Shown piece by piece: positions 13,552 to 20,972 of a DNA stretch of 22,204 bases. Made by a program: the position numbers and the translations under genes. The stretch covers positions 1 to 22,204 of the forward strand of contig DAHWTK010000003.1 of the NCBI GenBank assembly GCA_027328825.1, written 5' to 3'. Under the pieces are notes generated by a model. That model saw only the letters and a list, made by a program, of their open reading frames with translations, searched no databases and had not been told where the DNA came from. The stretch's first letter is position 1. Each line of letters starts with the position of its first letter. The stretch comes from Nitrospirota bacterium (lineage in GTDB: Bacteria > Nitrospirota > JACRHJ01).

Positions 13552-14631
13552 TTATTTAAAATCTATACCCCTGGGAAGCGACGTCATGACATCGCAGCCT
13601 TCCGCCGTCACCAGCACCATGTCCTCTATCCTGAAACCGCCCCATCCGGGTATGTAGATCCCCGGCTCTATCGTTATCACCATCCCCTCTTGCAGAATAT
13701 CTTCGCTAAGATAGGATACCGCCGGGGCCTCATGCACTTCAAGGCCGACTCCGTGTCCAAGGCCATGCCCGAAATAGTCTCCGAAGCCTTTTGAGGCGAT
13801 GTAGCCCCTCGCCGCCTCGTCCACTTCCCGGCAGGATACCCCGGCCTTTACCTTCTCTATCGCCCGCCTCTGGGCTTCCAGGACTATCTCGTATATCTCG
13901 GACTGCTTTCTGTCAGGCTCGCCCAGGACACCGCTCCTGGTCAGGTCGGACTGGTAGCCGAATGCCTCGCCGCCGAAATCTATTATAAGGGTCTCCCCTT
14001 CTCTCATCTCTTTGCCGGAGGCTATACCGTGCGGAAGCGCGGCCCGCTCCCCGGAAGCGACGATAATGTCGAACGGGACTTTCCTCGCCCCAAGGCCTCG
14101 GATATTGAATTCAAGCCCAAGCGCGGTCTCACTTTCGACCATGCCCGGGGCAATCCTCGAGATATTTTCCCTGAAACCTCCCTCGGCCCGCCTGACGGCC
14201 TCGGAAATCCTGTTTATCTCATCCTCGTCCTTTACGGCCCGGAGCTTCTCCACCGCGTCCTTTACGGGCAGAAATTCCACGCCGGGCATTTCCTTGAAAA
14301 GCGCTCCGTGGAAATCGAACGACACGTTCCTCGATTCAAAGGCGATTCTGTGCGCCCCGATGTCTTTGAGCAGTCTGCCGAATTCTTCGGAGATGCGCCC
14401 TTTCTGGATGACTATGTCATAGCCTTTTACTTCGTCTTTGCTCTGTGTCTGATACCTCGAATCGGTAATGAACACGGCATTTTTGTCCGTCACAACGGCA
14501 TAGCCCGACGAGCCGGTGAAGCCGGTGAGGTATGAGACGTTTGTAAGGTTCGTTACAAGAAACGCGTCAGCGCCTTCGGAGAGGAACTGTCTTCTAAGAC
14601 CGTCCAGCCTCTTATCTATCCTGTCAGTCAT
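13552..14631 (-). CDS. pepP: Xaa-Pro aminopeptidase (M24B family)
   Basis: A 359-aa metallopeptidase that removes N-terminal residues before proline. The N-terminal creatinase-like domain (1-125) includes SYLTGFTGSSGYAVVT and ITDSRYQTQ. The C-terminal pita-bread domain keeps the five metal ligands: Asp218 (LIIDFGG), Asp229 (YQSDLTR), His293 (GHGLGHGVGLEVHE), Glu322 (TIEPGIYIPG) and Glu336 (FRIEDMVL). Length is typical of the shorter bacterial form. The start at 14631 overlaps the aroQ stop by eight bases. Its place between aroQ and efp is a long-known conserved gene order. Confidence 0.94.
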   Translation of the reverse strand: MTDRIDKRLDGLRRQFLSEGADAFLVTNLTNVSYLTGFTGSSGYAVVTDKNAVFITDSRYQTQSKDEVKGYDIVIQKGRISEEFGRLLKDIGAHRIAFESRNVSFDFHGALFKEMPGVEFLPVKDAVEKLRAVKDEDEINRISEAVRRAEGGFRENISRIAPGMVESETALGLEFNIRGLGARKVPFDIIVASGERAALPHGIASGKEMREGETLIIDFGGEAFGYQSDLTRSGVLGEPDRKQSEIYEIVLEAQRRAIEKVKAGVSCREVDEAARGYIASKGFGDYFGHGLGHGVGLEVHEAPAVSYLSEDILQEGMVITIEPGIYIPGWGGFRIEDMVLVTAEGCDVMTSLPRGIDFK

Positions 14632-15079
14632 CGATGTGCCTGCCGGTCTTTATTATGCTCAGGGCGGCGCGGATACCGAGCAGGTAACTGTTTATCCCGA
14701 AGCCGGATATTACTCCGGCCGCTACCCCGGATATATAGGACCTATGCCTGAATTTCTCGCGGTTGTAGATGTTCGATATGTGGACTTCGACAGTCGGGAC
14801 GCCCACCGCGGCGATAGCGTCCCGGATGGCGACGCTGGTGTGCGTATAGGCCCCCGGGTTTATTATTATCGCCTCGAATTTTCCGTACGCGTCCTGGATG
14901 GTATCGACTATATCCCCTTCATGGTTGGACTGAAATATTTCCAGTTCGACGTCCGCCTTTGAAGCGGATTTCCTGAGCAGGGCGTTAAGTTCGTCGAATG
15001 TGACGCGTCCGTACGTCTCCGGCTCCCTCTGGCCCAGGAGGTTTAAGTTCGGGCCGTGAATTACAAGCATTTTTTTCAT
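14624..15079 (-). CDS. aroQ: Type II 3-dehydroquinate dehydratase
   Basis: AroQ converts 3-dehydroquinate to 3-dehydroshikimate in the shikimate pathway. The 151-aa protein shows the type II signature VIHGPNLNLLGQREPETYG with catalytic Tyr23, SNHEGDIVDTIQDA, INPGAYTHTSVAIRDA (Asn74, His80), VEVHISNI (His100) and REKFRHRSYISG (Arg113). Length is standard. The ATG at 15079 is eight bases past the roadblock gene stop; AAGGAG lies 14 bases upstream, farther than usual. No other aro gene is in the window. Confidence 0.96.
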   Translation of the reverse strand: MKKMLVIHGPNLNLLGQREPETYGRVTFDELNALLRKSASKADVELEIFQSNHEGDIVDTIQDAYGKFEAIIINPGAYTHTSVAIRDAIAAVGVPTVEVHISNIYNREKFRHRSYISGVAAGVISGFGINSYLLGIRAALSIIKTGRHIDD

Positions 15080-15087
15080 GTAGTCTT

Positions 15088-15444
15088 TCAGAACTCCTTT
15101 GTCAGCTTGCCCGCGGCGAGCCTGAGCAGGAAGCGGCCCTTGCCCATGTTGGATTCGGGAGAGAGCAGCAGGGCTATGAAATAGTCTTCGTTAATCCTGC
15201 GCATGACAAGCCACGCCCTCTCGGCGGATATGGTTATCTCCTCCGTATTTCCTATCTGGAGAGAGTGCGATGCGGCCTGCGCGCCTTTAAGGAGGTTCCC
15301 GTATTCCGCCCCGACGGACTGGAGGTCCACGCCGGGCTCGGCGGCCACTTCCTCCACGATTATCCCGTCCATACCGACAACCGCCGCGCCTCTCGAACCC
15401 GGCACGCCTTCCGACAGTTCTTTAAGGACTTCCGAGAAGCTCAT
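15088..15444 (-). CDS. Roadblock/LC7 domain protein
   Basis: A 118-aa protein made of a single roadblock/LC7 domain, the fold of MglB-like proteins that bind or regulate small Ras-like GTPases. The fold pattern is visible: an N-terminal helix, GSRGAAVVGMDGIIVEEV (two strands with the MDG turn), the long helix GAEYGNLLKGAQAASHSL, EITISAERAWLVMRRI, YFIALLLSP and a final helix. Its ATG overlaps the stop of the TPR gene by four bases, so the two products are probably made in fixed ratio. No MglA-type GTPase gene is in the window. The partner is therefore unknown. Confidence 0.85.
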   Translation of the reverse strand: MSFSEVLKELSEGVPGSRGAAVVGMDGIIVEEVAAEPGVDLQSVGAEYGNLLKGAQAASHSLQIGNTEEITISAERAWLVMRRINEDYFIALLLSPESNMGKGRFLLRLAAGKLTKEF

Positions 15445-16796
15445 TGTCCGGCCTTTCTCCTGATTTTATCAAGGAATTTTTCCAGCCTATCCACCGCTTC
15501 CAGGTTTTTAGGTTCCGCCACCGTTTGCGGCGGCTCCATTATCCCGCCCATTTTCTTCCCTTTTTCGCCGTAAAACTCCCAGGAATTCATGGCGTCCGAT
15601 TCCGGCGATTCAGAAGGCTCTTCCTGCGAGACCGCCGGTTCTTCAGCAACATCCGCCTTCAGGGCCGGTTCTTTTTTTTTCTTCCCGATATTGGCGAGGA
15701 GGTAGAGGTCTTCGAGCTTCTGCCGGAGCTTCATGTCGGAAGGGGATTCGATAAGCAGGGTCTTGTAAATATTTATCGCCCTGTCGTAGAATCCCTGTGT
15801 AATGTAAAGTTCGGCCAGCGTCTCGGTCTCGAAAGCCTCAGTCCCGGCGTTTTCCGGGAACGGCTGCGGAATTGCCTGCCCTTCAGGCGCCTCAAAGGTA
15901 ACTCCGTCTATTTCCAGGGACGATATGTCTTCAGTTATCTCGTAAACCGGCTCTCCATTCTGCTCATCATCTGCCGCCCCGTCCTTGTATGCCGCGAAAA
16001 TATCCTGCGCTTCCTCCTGGGCCGAGTTTTCAATCTCATATCCCTTCACCGGGCCTTCTATTTCATCTTTTCCGCCCGCCGCGGGCAGGGATTCCGGCTC
16101 CGGCGCGGCTTCGATTTCCTCCGGCAGCGCCTCCGGTTCAGGCACAAGTACCGCAGGTTCTTCCGCGTCGATTGTTATCTTCGGGAATTCCGGCACCGGC
16201 TCAGGAATGTTGTGCCCCGCCGCAAACTGATCCATCGGCAGAGGGACATCGCTTCCCGTCTCCGGCTCTTCCCCGGCGGCATCCGTTTCGGAAATGTCGA
16301 ACATCGGGACGGCCTGCGGCTCAGGGCTGTTCTCCTGTTCAGGAGCAGGCGCGTCGTGTTTTACGGTCTGCGGAGACTCCGCCTCCTTCAAAAGGGCGAC
16401 TGCTTCTTCATCCCTGGGATTTAAAAGCGTTATAATTTTGAAAGAACGGGCCGCCTCGGCATTCATTCCCATTCCCAGGTAAATCTCGCCCAGTTTCCTC
16501 TGCGCGACAAGGTTATCCGGATTTACCTTTACTACCGCCTCGAACTGTTCCCTGGCCTTATCCGCCTCCCCGTTCTCGAAATATGCCTTGCCGAGCAAAA
16601 CCCTGGCGCTCATGTAGTGGGGGGTAGCCTTAAGGCCGTTCTCCAGAGTGGTGACGGCATCCGAGGCCATGCCGGCCTTGAGATACAGTTCCGCAAGCTG
16701 GAGGAAGGCCCTGGAACCAGGGTCTTTTGCAACCTGTGCCGACAGGCGTTCTATCTCCGGGGATAAGCTCCCCTCTATGTCGCCGGGAGTGGCCAT
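15441..16796 (-). CDS. TPR-repeat protein with long acidic Glu/Pro-rich linker
   Basis: A 451-aa protein. Residues ~28-129 hold three tetratricopeptide repeats (for example AFLQLAELYLKAGMASDAV and RVLLGKAYFENGEADKAREQF). Residues ~145-320 are a low-complexity acidic linker rich in Glu, Pro and Ala. Residues ~323-370 form another TPR-like helix pair (TLAELYITQGFYDRAINIYKT in form), and the C-terminus ends in a basic helix, DRLEKFLDKIRRKAG. No signal peptide or membrane helix is seen, so it is likely cytoplasmic. The start has GAGGA ten bases upstream and a strong promoter at 16832-16859. It is coupled to the roadblock gene, suggesting a scaffold for a GTPase-type switch. No specific function is recognised. 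Confidence 0.82.
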   Translation of the reverse strand: MATPGDIEGSLSPEIERLSAQVAKDPGSRAFLQLAELYLKAGMASDAVTTLENGLKATPHYMSARVLLGKAYFENGEADKAREQFEAVVKVNPDNLVAQRKLGEIYLGMGMNAEAARSFKIITLLNPRDEEAVALLKEAESPQTVKHDAPAPEQENSPEPQAVPMFDISETDAAGEEPETGSDVPLPMDQFAAGHNIPEPVPEFPKITIDAEEPAVLVPEPEALPEEIEAAPEPESLPAAGGKDEIEGPVKGYEIENSAQEEAQDIFAAYKDGAADDEQNGEPVYEITEDISSLEIDGVTFEAPEGQAIPQPFPENAGTEAFETETLAELYITQGFYDRAINIYKTLLIESPSDMKLRQKLEDLYLLANIGKKKKEPALKADVAEEPAVSQEEPSESPESDAMNSWEFYGEKGKKMGGIMEPPQTVAEPKNLEAVDRLEKFLDKIRRKAGQ

Positions 16797-16831
16797 AAAT
16801 GCAATTCCTCAATAATTTCCTAAGCTTTCCT

Positions 16832-16859
16832 ATTCTACCAGAGGCGGCTTCAAAGTCAA
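16832..16859 (-). promoter_or_regulatory. Strong sigma-70 promoter of the ten-gene TPR-to-yjbQ operon
   Basis: On the minus strand TTGACT (16854-16859) and TAGAAT (16832-16837) are 16 bases apart, and TGG directly before the -10 makes it an extended -10. The predicted start near 16825 leaves a leader of about 29 bases. Confidence 0.7.
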
Positions 16860-16872
16860 GAAAAAGTTTTTC
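16860..16872. promoter_or_regulatory. 13-bp palindrome between divergent -35 boxes
   Basis: GAAAAAGTTTTTC is symmetrical around one base. It fills the space between the -35 of the leftward promoter (ending 16859) and the -35 of the rightward one (starting 16874). It could be an operator for both, or an A-tract/UP-element serving both promoters. Confidence 0.45.
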
Positions 16873-16873
16873 C

Positions 16874-16902
16874 TTGATTAAAGCCGGTCAGGATGGTAAA
16901 TT
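16874..16902 (+). promoter_or_regulatory. Sigma-70 promoter of the NtrC-family regulator
   Basis: TTGATT (16874-16879) and TAAATT (16897-16902) are 17 bases apart, 32 bases before the ATG at 16935. The match is moderate. Confidence 0.5.
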
Positions 16903-16934
16903 CTTAATATTGAACGTTTTTCTTGAGGTCATCC

Positions 16935-18302
16935 ATGCGCGAAACTATCCTTCTGGTAGACGACGAACAGAACACCCGAGAGGCCCTTTCGATAGCGCTT
17001 GGACGTGAGGGGTATAACATAATACCCGCCACAAGCGGCTCCGAGGGCATGAAAATACTCGAAAAAGAGTCCGTAGACCTCATAATAACCGACATGATAA
17101 TGCCGGGCGTATCCGGAATGGACCTGCTACATTTCGCCAGGGAGCGCCATCCGGATATAATGGTGATTATGATTACCGGTCATGCCTCTGTCGAAACGGC
17201 CATCGCCGCCATGAAGGACGGCGCCTTCGACTATGTCACAAAACCCATAAAGCTCGACGAGGTGAAGATAATCATCCAGCAGGCCGCCGACAAAAGGAAC
17301 CTCCTCCTGGAAAACCTCCTGCTGAAGCAGGAGCTCAAAGGCAAATATACCTTCGAGAACATCATCGGGACCAGCAAGACAATGCAGGAGATATTCTCCG
17401 TGATGGCGAGAGTAGTCAATTCCGACAGCACCGTACTCATAACCGGAGATTCCGGCACCGGAAAGGAACTTGTCGCCAAGGCCCTCCATTATAACGGTCT
17501 GCGAAAAGAAAAACCGTTCATCGCCATAAACTGCGCCGCCATACCGAGCGAGTTGCTGGAATCGGAGCTTTTCGGTCATGTGAAAGGCTCTTTCACGGGT
17601 GCGGTCGCCAATAAGTCCGGCAAATTCGAGCAGGCCAATACCGGGACAATGTTCCTCGACGAAATAGGCTCGATGTCAATGGCCCTCCAGGGCAAACTGC
17701 TCCGGGCGCTCCAGGAAAAGGAGATCGAGCGGGTCGGCGGAGCAAAACCTCTTAAGGTTGACGTGCGGATAATCTCGGCCACCAATACCGACCTCGAAAA
17801 AGCCGTCAAAAAGGGCCTGTTCAGAGACGACCTTTACTACCGCCTGAACGTCATTCCGATACACCTGCCGTCCCTTAAGGACCGGGCGGAGGACATACCA
17901 CTGCTCGCTGCTCATTTCATTAAAAAATACAACGACAAGCTCAATAAAAAAATAAAAGGGCTTGCGGGCGGCGTCATGGATTACCTCGTGGCGTACGATT
18001 GGCCCGGGAACATCAGGGAACTCGAAAACGTCGTCGAACGCGCGGTAACCCTTACAGACGGGGAATACATTATGGAAAGTGCCTTGCCGCAGTCGATACT
18101 CGGGGTTTCGGGGCAGGAGTTTTATAACGTCCCGCAGATACCCGACAAGGGAACGGATCTGGAGAGAGAGCTTGAGGGTTTTGAGGCGACGATGATTCGT
18201 ATGGCCCTGAAGAAATCCGGCGGCGTAAAATCAAAAGCCGCCGAGTTATTGAATTTAAAACGTACTACTCTGATAGAGAAGATGCGCAGGCTGAACCTCT
18301 GA
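16935..18302 (+). CDS. Sigma-54-dependent response regulator, NtrC family
   Basis: A 455-aa three-domain activator of sigma-54 promoters. The receiver domain (1-115) has the acidic pocket Asp9/Asp10, phosphoacceptor Asp53 (IITDMIMPG), Thr81 and Lys103 (YVTKPI). The AAA+ domain (~140-370) has Walker A GDSGTGKE (171-178), Walker B GTMFLDEIG, the sigma-54-contacting loop as GSFTGA (218-223, where GAFTGA is the usual form), and WPGNIREL. The C-terminus (~415-452) is a Fis-type helix-turn-helix. The ATG at 16935 is preferred over the TTG at 16923 because GAGGT lies five bases before it. No histidine kinase is adjacent, so the signal is unknown. It is divergent from the TPR operon. Confidence 0.93.
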   Translation: MRETILLVDDEQNTREALSIALGREGYNIIPATSGSEGMKILEKESVDLIITDMIMPGVSGMDLLHFARERHPDIMVIMITGHASVETAIAAMKDGAFDYVTKPIKLDEVKIIIQQAADKRNLLLENLLLKQELKGKYTFENIIGTSKTMQEIFSVMARVVNSDSTVLITGDSGTGKELVAKALHYNGLRKEKPFIAINCAAIPSELLESELFGHVKGSFTGAVANKSGKFEQANTGTMFLDEIGSMSMALQGKLLRALQEKEIERVGGAKPLKVDVRIISATNTDLEKAVKKGLFRDDLYYRLNVIPIHLPSLKDRAEDIPLLAAHFIKKYNDKLNKKIKGLAGGVMDYLVAYDWPGNIRELENVVERAVTLTDGEYIMESALPQSILGVSGQEFYNVPQIPDKGTDLERELEGFEATMIRMALKKSGGVKSKAAELLNLKRTTLIEKMRRLNL

Positions 18303-18306
18303 CTCT

Positions 18307-18408
18307 TCAGAAAAGAACTCCGGCCCATACCCTGTACATGCTTACGAGCAGGTAGAGGAATATCGCACAAGCCACGTAATTCCTGCCGCAACCTATGTCC
18401 TTTTCCAT
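18307..18408 (-). CDS. Predicted 33-aa membrane mini-protein
   Basis: A small open frame encoding a short polar N-terminus with two cysteines (MEKDIGCGRNYVAC), one hydrophobic helix (about residues 13-24, AIFLYLLVSMY) and an aromatic C-terminus (RVWAGVLF). The ATG at 18408 has GGAGG five bases upstream, ideal spacing, and an extended -10 promoter (TGC-TATATT) lies at 18443-18451. It ends four bases from the stop of the convergent NtrC-family gene. I know of no family for it. The ribosome binding site, promoter and hydrophobic profile make it more than a chance frame, but there is no homology evidence. Confidence 0.5.
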   Translation of the reverse strand: MEKDIGCGRNYVACAIFLYLLVSMYRVWAGVLF

Positions 18409-18442
18409 GACCGCCTCCATCTTCCGTATTATTTCTGGTAAT

Positions 18443-18451
18443 AATATAGCA
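18443..18451 (-). promoter_or_regulatory. Extended -10 promoter for the 33-aa gene
   Basis: On the minus strand TATATT (18443-18448) is preceded by TGC. No clear -35 was found. The AT-rich sequence upstream (18455-18500) could help recruit polymerase. Confidence 0.4.
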
Positions 18452-18510
18452 CATGAATATTAAAAACTTATTAACGATAAATTAAATAGTTTTAAGGAAA
18501 AAACCGTTCA

Positions 18511-18539
18511 AAAACAAAAAAGGCGCCCTGCGGCGCCTT
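18511..18539 (-). terminator. Intrinsic terminator of the coaBC-metK-ahcY operon
   Basis: AAGGCGCC (18520-18527) pairs perfectly with GGCGCCTT (18532-18539) around a four-base loop. Read on the minus strand, the stem is followed by a T-rich tract (complement of 18511-18519). It starts 26 bases past the ahcY stop, a textbook rho-independent terminator. Confidence 0.9.
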
Positions 18540-18564
18540 ATGTTTATAACTATGATTTGCTATT

Positions 18565-19821
18565 CTACGTGCCCATCTCCCAAGACGCGAGATATTCTTC
18601 CTGTTCCTTCGTGAGTTTGTCTATCTTTATACCCATAGCCGCAAGCTTCAACCTGGCAATCTCGGCGTCTATTTCTTTCGGCACGGTATAGACCGTTTTC
18701 TTCAGGGCCTTCCCATTCTTTACCATGAACTCCGCAGAGAGCGCCTGGTTGGCAAAGCTCATGTCCATGACGCTAGAAGGATGGCCTTCCGCCGCCGCGA
18801 GATTCACGAGCCTCCCCTCGCCCAGGACGTTTATCCTCCTGCCGCTCGGCAAGGTATATTCCTCGACAAACTCGCGTATCATTCTCTTTTTCTTTGACAT
18901 CTCTTCCAGGGCGGGCAGGTCGAGCTCGACATTGAAGTGCCCGGAATTTGCCACTATCGCGCCGTCTTTCATAACCTTGAAATGTTCGGCCCGGATTACG
19001 TTTATGTCTCCCGTTACCGTGCAGAAGAAATCGCCGACCATTGCGGCCTCCGCCATGGGCATGACCTGGTAGCCGTCCATAACGGCTTCGAGGGCCTTCA
19101 GAGGGTCAATCTCCGTAACTATAATCTTCGCGCCCATACCCTGCGCCCGCATGGCAAGCCCGCGCCCGCACCAGCCGTAACCGGCCACGACGAAATAAGT
19201 CCCGGCGACAAGTCTGTTCGTCGCGCGTATTATGCCGTCCATAGTGCTCTGCCCGGTGCCGTAGCGGTTGTCAAAGAAGTGCTTCGTGTCTGCGTCGTTC
19301 ACAGCTACGACCGGGAATTTCAGGACTTTCTTCTCCGCCATACTCCTCAGGCGTATAACGCCCGTAGTGGTTTCCTCGGTGCCGCCGATTATGTTTTTTA
19401 TGAGGTCGGTGCGCTCGGAATGGATTGTGGAGACAAGGTCGGCGCCGTCGTCCATCGTCATCATCGGCCTGGCGTCGAGGACCGCATTGATATGCTTGTA
19501 ATACGTTTCGTTGTCCTCGCCCTTTATGGCATAAACCGGGATTTTGTCATGCTTCACAAGGGAAGCCGCGACGTCGTCCTGGGTAGAGAGCGGGTTGCTC
19601 GCGCAGAGCGAGACCTCAGCGCCTGCGGCCTTCAGGGTTTTGCAGAGGCTCGCGGTCTCCGTCGTTACATGGAGGCAAAGCCCGAGCCGCACGCCTGCGA
19701 GAGGCTTCTCCTTGGCAAACCTCTTAAGTATAAGGTTCAGAACCGGCATGTTCTGGTTTGCCCATTCTATCCGGAGCTTTCCCTTGTCCGCAAGTCCAAT
19801 GTCTTTGACGTCGAATTCCAT
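18565..19821 (-). CDS. ahcY: Adenosylhomocysteinase (S-adenosylhomocysteine hydrolase)
   Basis: AhcY splits S-adenosylhomocysteine into adenosine and homocysteine and so relieves inhibition of methyltransferases. The 418-aa protein shows LCLHVTTETASL (51-59), MDDGADLV, GGTEETTTGVIRL, VNDADTKHFFDNRYGTGQS, the NAD-binding GYGWCGRGLA (214-223), NSGHFNVELD and GRLVNLAAAEGHPSSVMD. It is the short form: it ends EEYLASWEMGT and lacks the KPDHYRY-type tail of the longer bacterial and animal enzymes, as in archaeal and thermophile proteins. The ATG shares a base with the metK stop (TAATG), and GGAGG lies ten bases before it. Confidence 0.96.
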   Translation of the reverse strand: MEFDVKDIGLADKGKLRIEWANQNMPVLNLILKRFAKEKPLAGVRLGLCLHVTTETASLCKTLKAAGAEVSLCASNPLSTQDDVAASLVKHDKIPVYAIKGEDNETYYKHINAVLDARPMMTMDDGADLVSTIHSERTDLIKNIIGGTEETTTGVIRLRSMAEKKVLKFPVVAVNDADTKHFFDNRYGTGQSTMDGIIRATNRLVAGTYFVVAGYGWCGRGLAMRAQGMGAKIIVTEIDPLKALEAVMDGYQVMPMAEAAMVGDFFCTVTGDINVIRAEHFKVMKDGAIVANSGHFNVELDLPALEEMSKKKRMIREFVEEYTLPSGRRINVLGEGRLVNLAAAEGHPSSVMDMSFANQALSAEFMVKNGKALKKTVYTVPKEIDAEIARLKLAAMGIKIDKLTKEQEEYLASWEMGT

Positions 19822-20972
19822 TATAGACCAGCCTCCTTCTTAAGAGATTTTGCCGCGTCCGTTCTCTCCCATGTGAAGCTCGGCTCCGTCCTGCCGAAGT
19901 GCCCGTATGCAGCAGTCAGCTTGAATATGGGCCTCCTTAAGTCGAGCGTCTTTATTATCCCGGCCGGAGTCATGTCGAAATGGTCTCTTACGAGCTTGAC
20001 AATCTGCTCCTGTGAAATTTTCCCGGTTTTATAAGTGTCCACGAGAATCGACACCGGCTCCGCCACGCCGATGGCGTATGCGAGCTGAACCTCGCAGCGC
20101 TCGCATATCCCGGAGGCCACAAGGTTCTTGGCTATGTAGCGCGCCATGTACGACGCGGAACGGTCAACCTTCGACGGGTCTTTCCCGGAAAACGCGCCTC
20201 CGCCGTGGCTCCCGACTCCGCCGTAGCTGTCCACGATTATCTTCCTGCCTGTAAGGCCGGTGTCGCCCTGCGGGCCGCCTATGACGAACCTGCCCGTCGG
20301 GTTTATATGATAGATTATATCTTCCTGGTCGAGAAGCTCTTTCGGGATAACCGGTTTTATTACCTTCTCTACGATGTCCTCGCGCAGTTCCTTAAGGGTA
20401 ATGTCCGGGCTGTGCTGGGTGGATATTACCACTGTATTTACCTTGTACGGCTTCCTGTCCCGGTATTCCACCGTAACCTGGGATTTACCGTCTGGCCGGA
20501 GGTATGGAAGGACGTCGTTTTTGCGAACCTCCGACAGCTTCCTCGTGAGCTTGTGGGCAAGCATTATCGGGAGCGGCATAAGCTCCGGCGTTTCGTTGCA
20601 GGCGAAACCGAACATAAGCCCCTGGTCTCCCGCGCCTCCGACATCGACGCCCATGGCGATATCCGCAGATTGCCTGTCTATGGACGTGAGGACGGCGCAG
20701 GTCTCGTAGTCGAACCCGTACTTGGCGCGCGTGTAGCCGATGTCCTTTATAGTGCCCCGGACGATGTCCGGGATATGGGCGTAAGTGCTGGTCGATATCT
20801 CGCCGGCAACTACGGCCATGCCCGTCGTAACCAGCGTCTCGCAAGCCACCCTCGCGTCCGGGTCGTCCTTTATTATGGCGTCGAGGATGGCGTCGGATAT
20901 CTGGTCGGCTATCTTGTCCGGATGCCCTTCGGTTACGGACTCCGAGGTGAAGAGGTAATTAATTCTGCTCAT
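19821..20972 (-). CDS. metK: S-adenosylmethionine synthetase
   Basis: MetK makes S-adenosylmethionine from methionine and ATP. The 383-aa protein has FTSESVTEGHPDK (His17), the signature GAGDQGLMFG (113-122), HINPTGRFVIGGPQGD, and the glycine-rich GGGAFSGKDPSKVDRSASY. Length is standard. The ATG overlaps the coaBC stop by four bases (ATGA), with GGGAG nine bases upstream. It is directly followed by ahcY, so SAM supply and SAH removal are on one transcript. There is no room for a SAM riboswitch in front of metK; any control would lie upstream of coaBC, outside the window. Confidence 0.97.
   Translation of the reverse strand: MSRINYLFTSESVTEGHPDKIADQISDAILDAIIKDDPDARVACETLVTTGMAVVAGEISTSTYAHIPDIVRGTIKDIGYTRAKYGFDYETCAVLTSIDRQSADIAMGVDVGGAGDQGLMFGFACNETPELMPLPIMLAHKLTRKLSEVRKNDVLPYLRPDGKSQVTVEYRDRKPYKVNTVVISTQHSPDITLKELREDIVEKVIKPVIPKELLDQEDIIYHINPTGRFVIGGPQGDTGLTGRKIIVDSYGGVGSHGGGAFSGKDPSKVDRSASYMARYIAKNLVASGICERCEVQLAYAIGVAEPVSILVDTYKTGKISQEQIVKLVRDHFDMTPAGIIKTLDLRRPIFKLTAAYGHFGRTEPSFTWERTDAAKSLKKEAGL

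Noticed and set aside
13490..13555. Direct repeats before efp as a CRISPR array
   Set aside because: There are only two 13-base units, 40 bases apart, with no third unit and no cas genes nearby.
18937..20034. 365-codon plus-strand frame opposite ahcY and metK
   Set aside because: It is antisense to two enzymes with unambiguous motifs and has no domain of its own.
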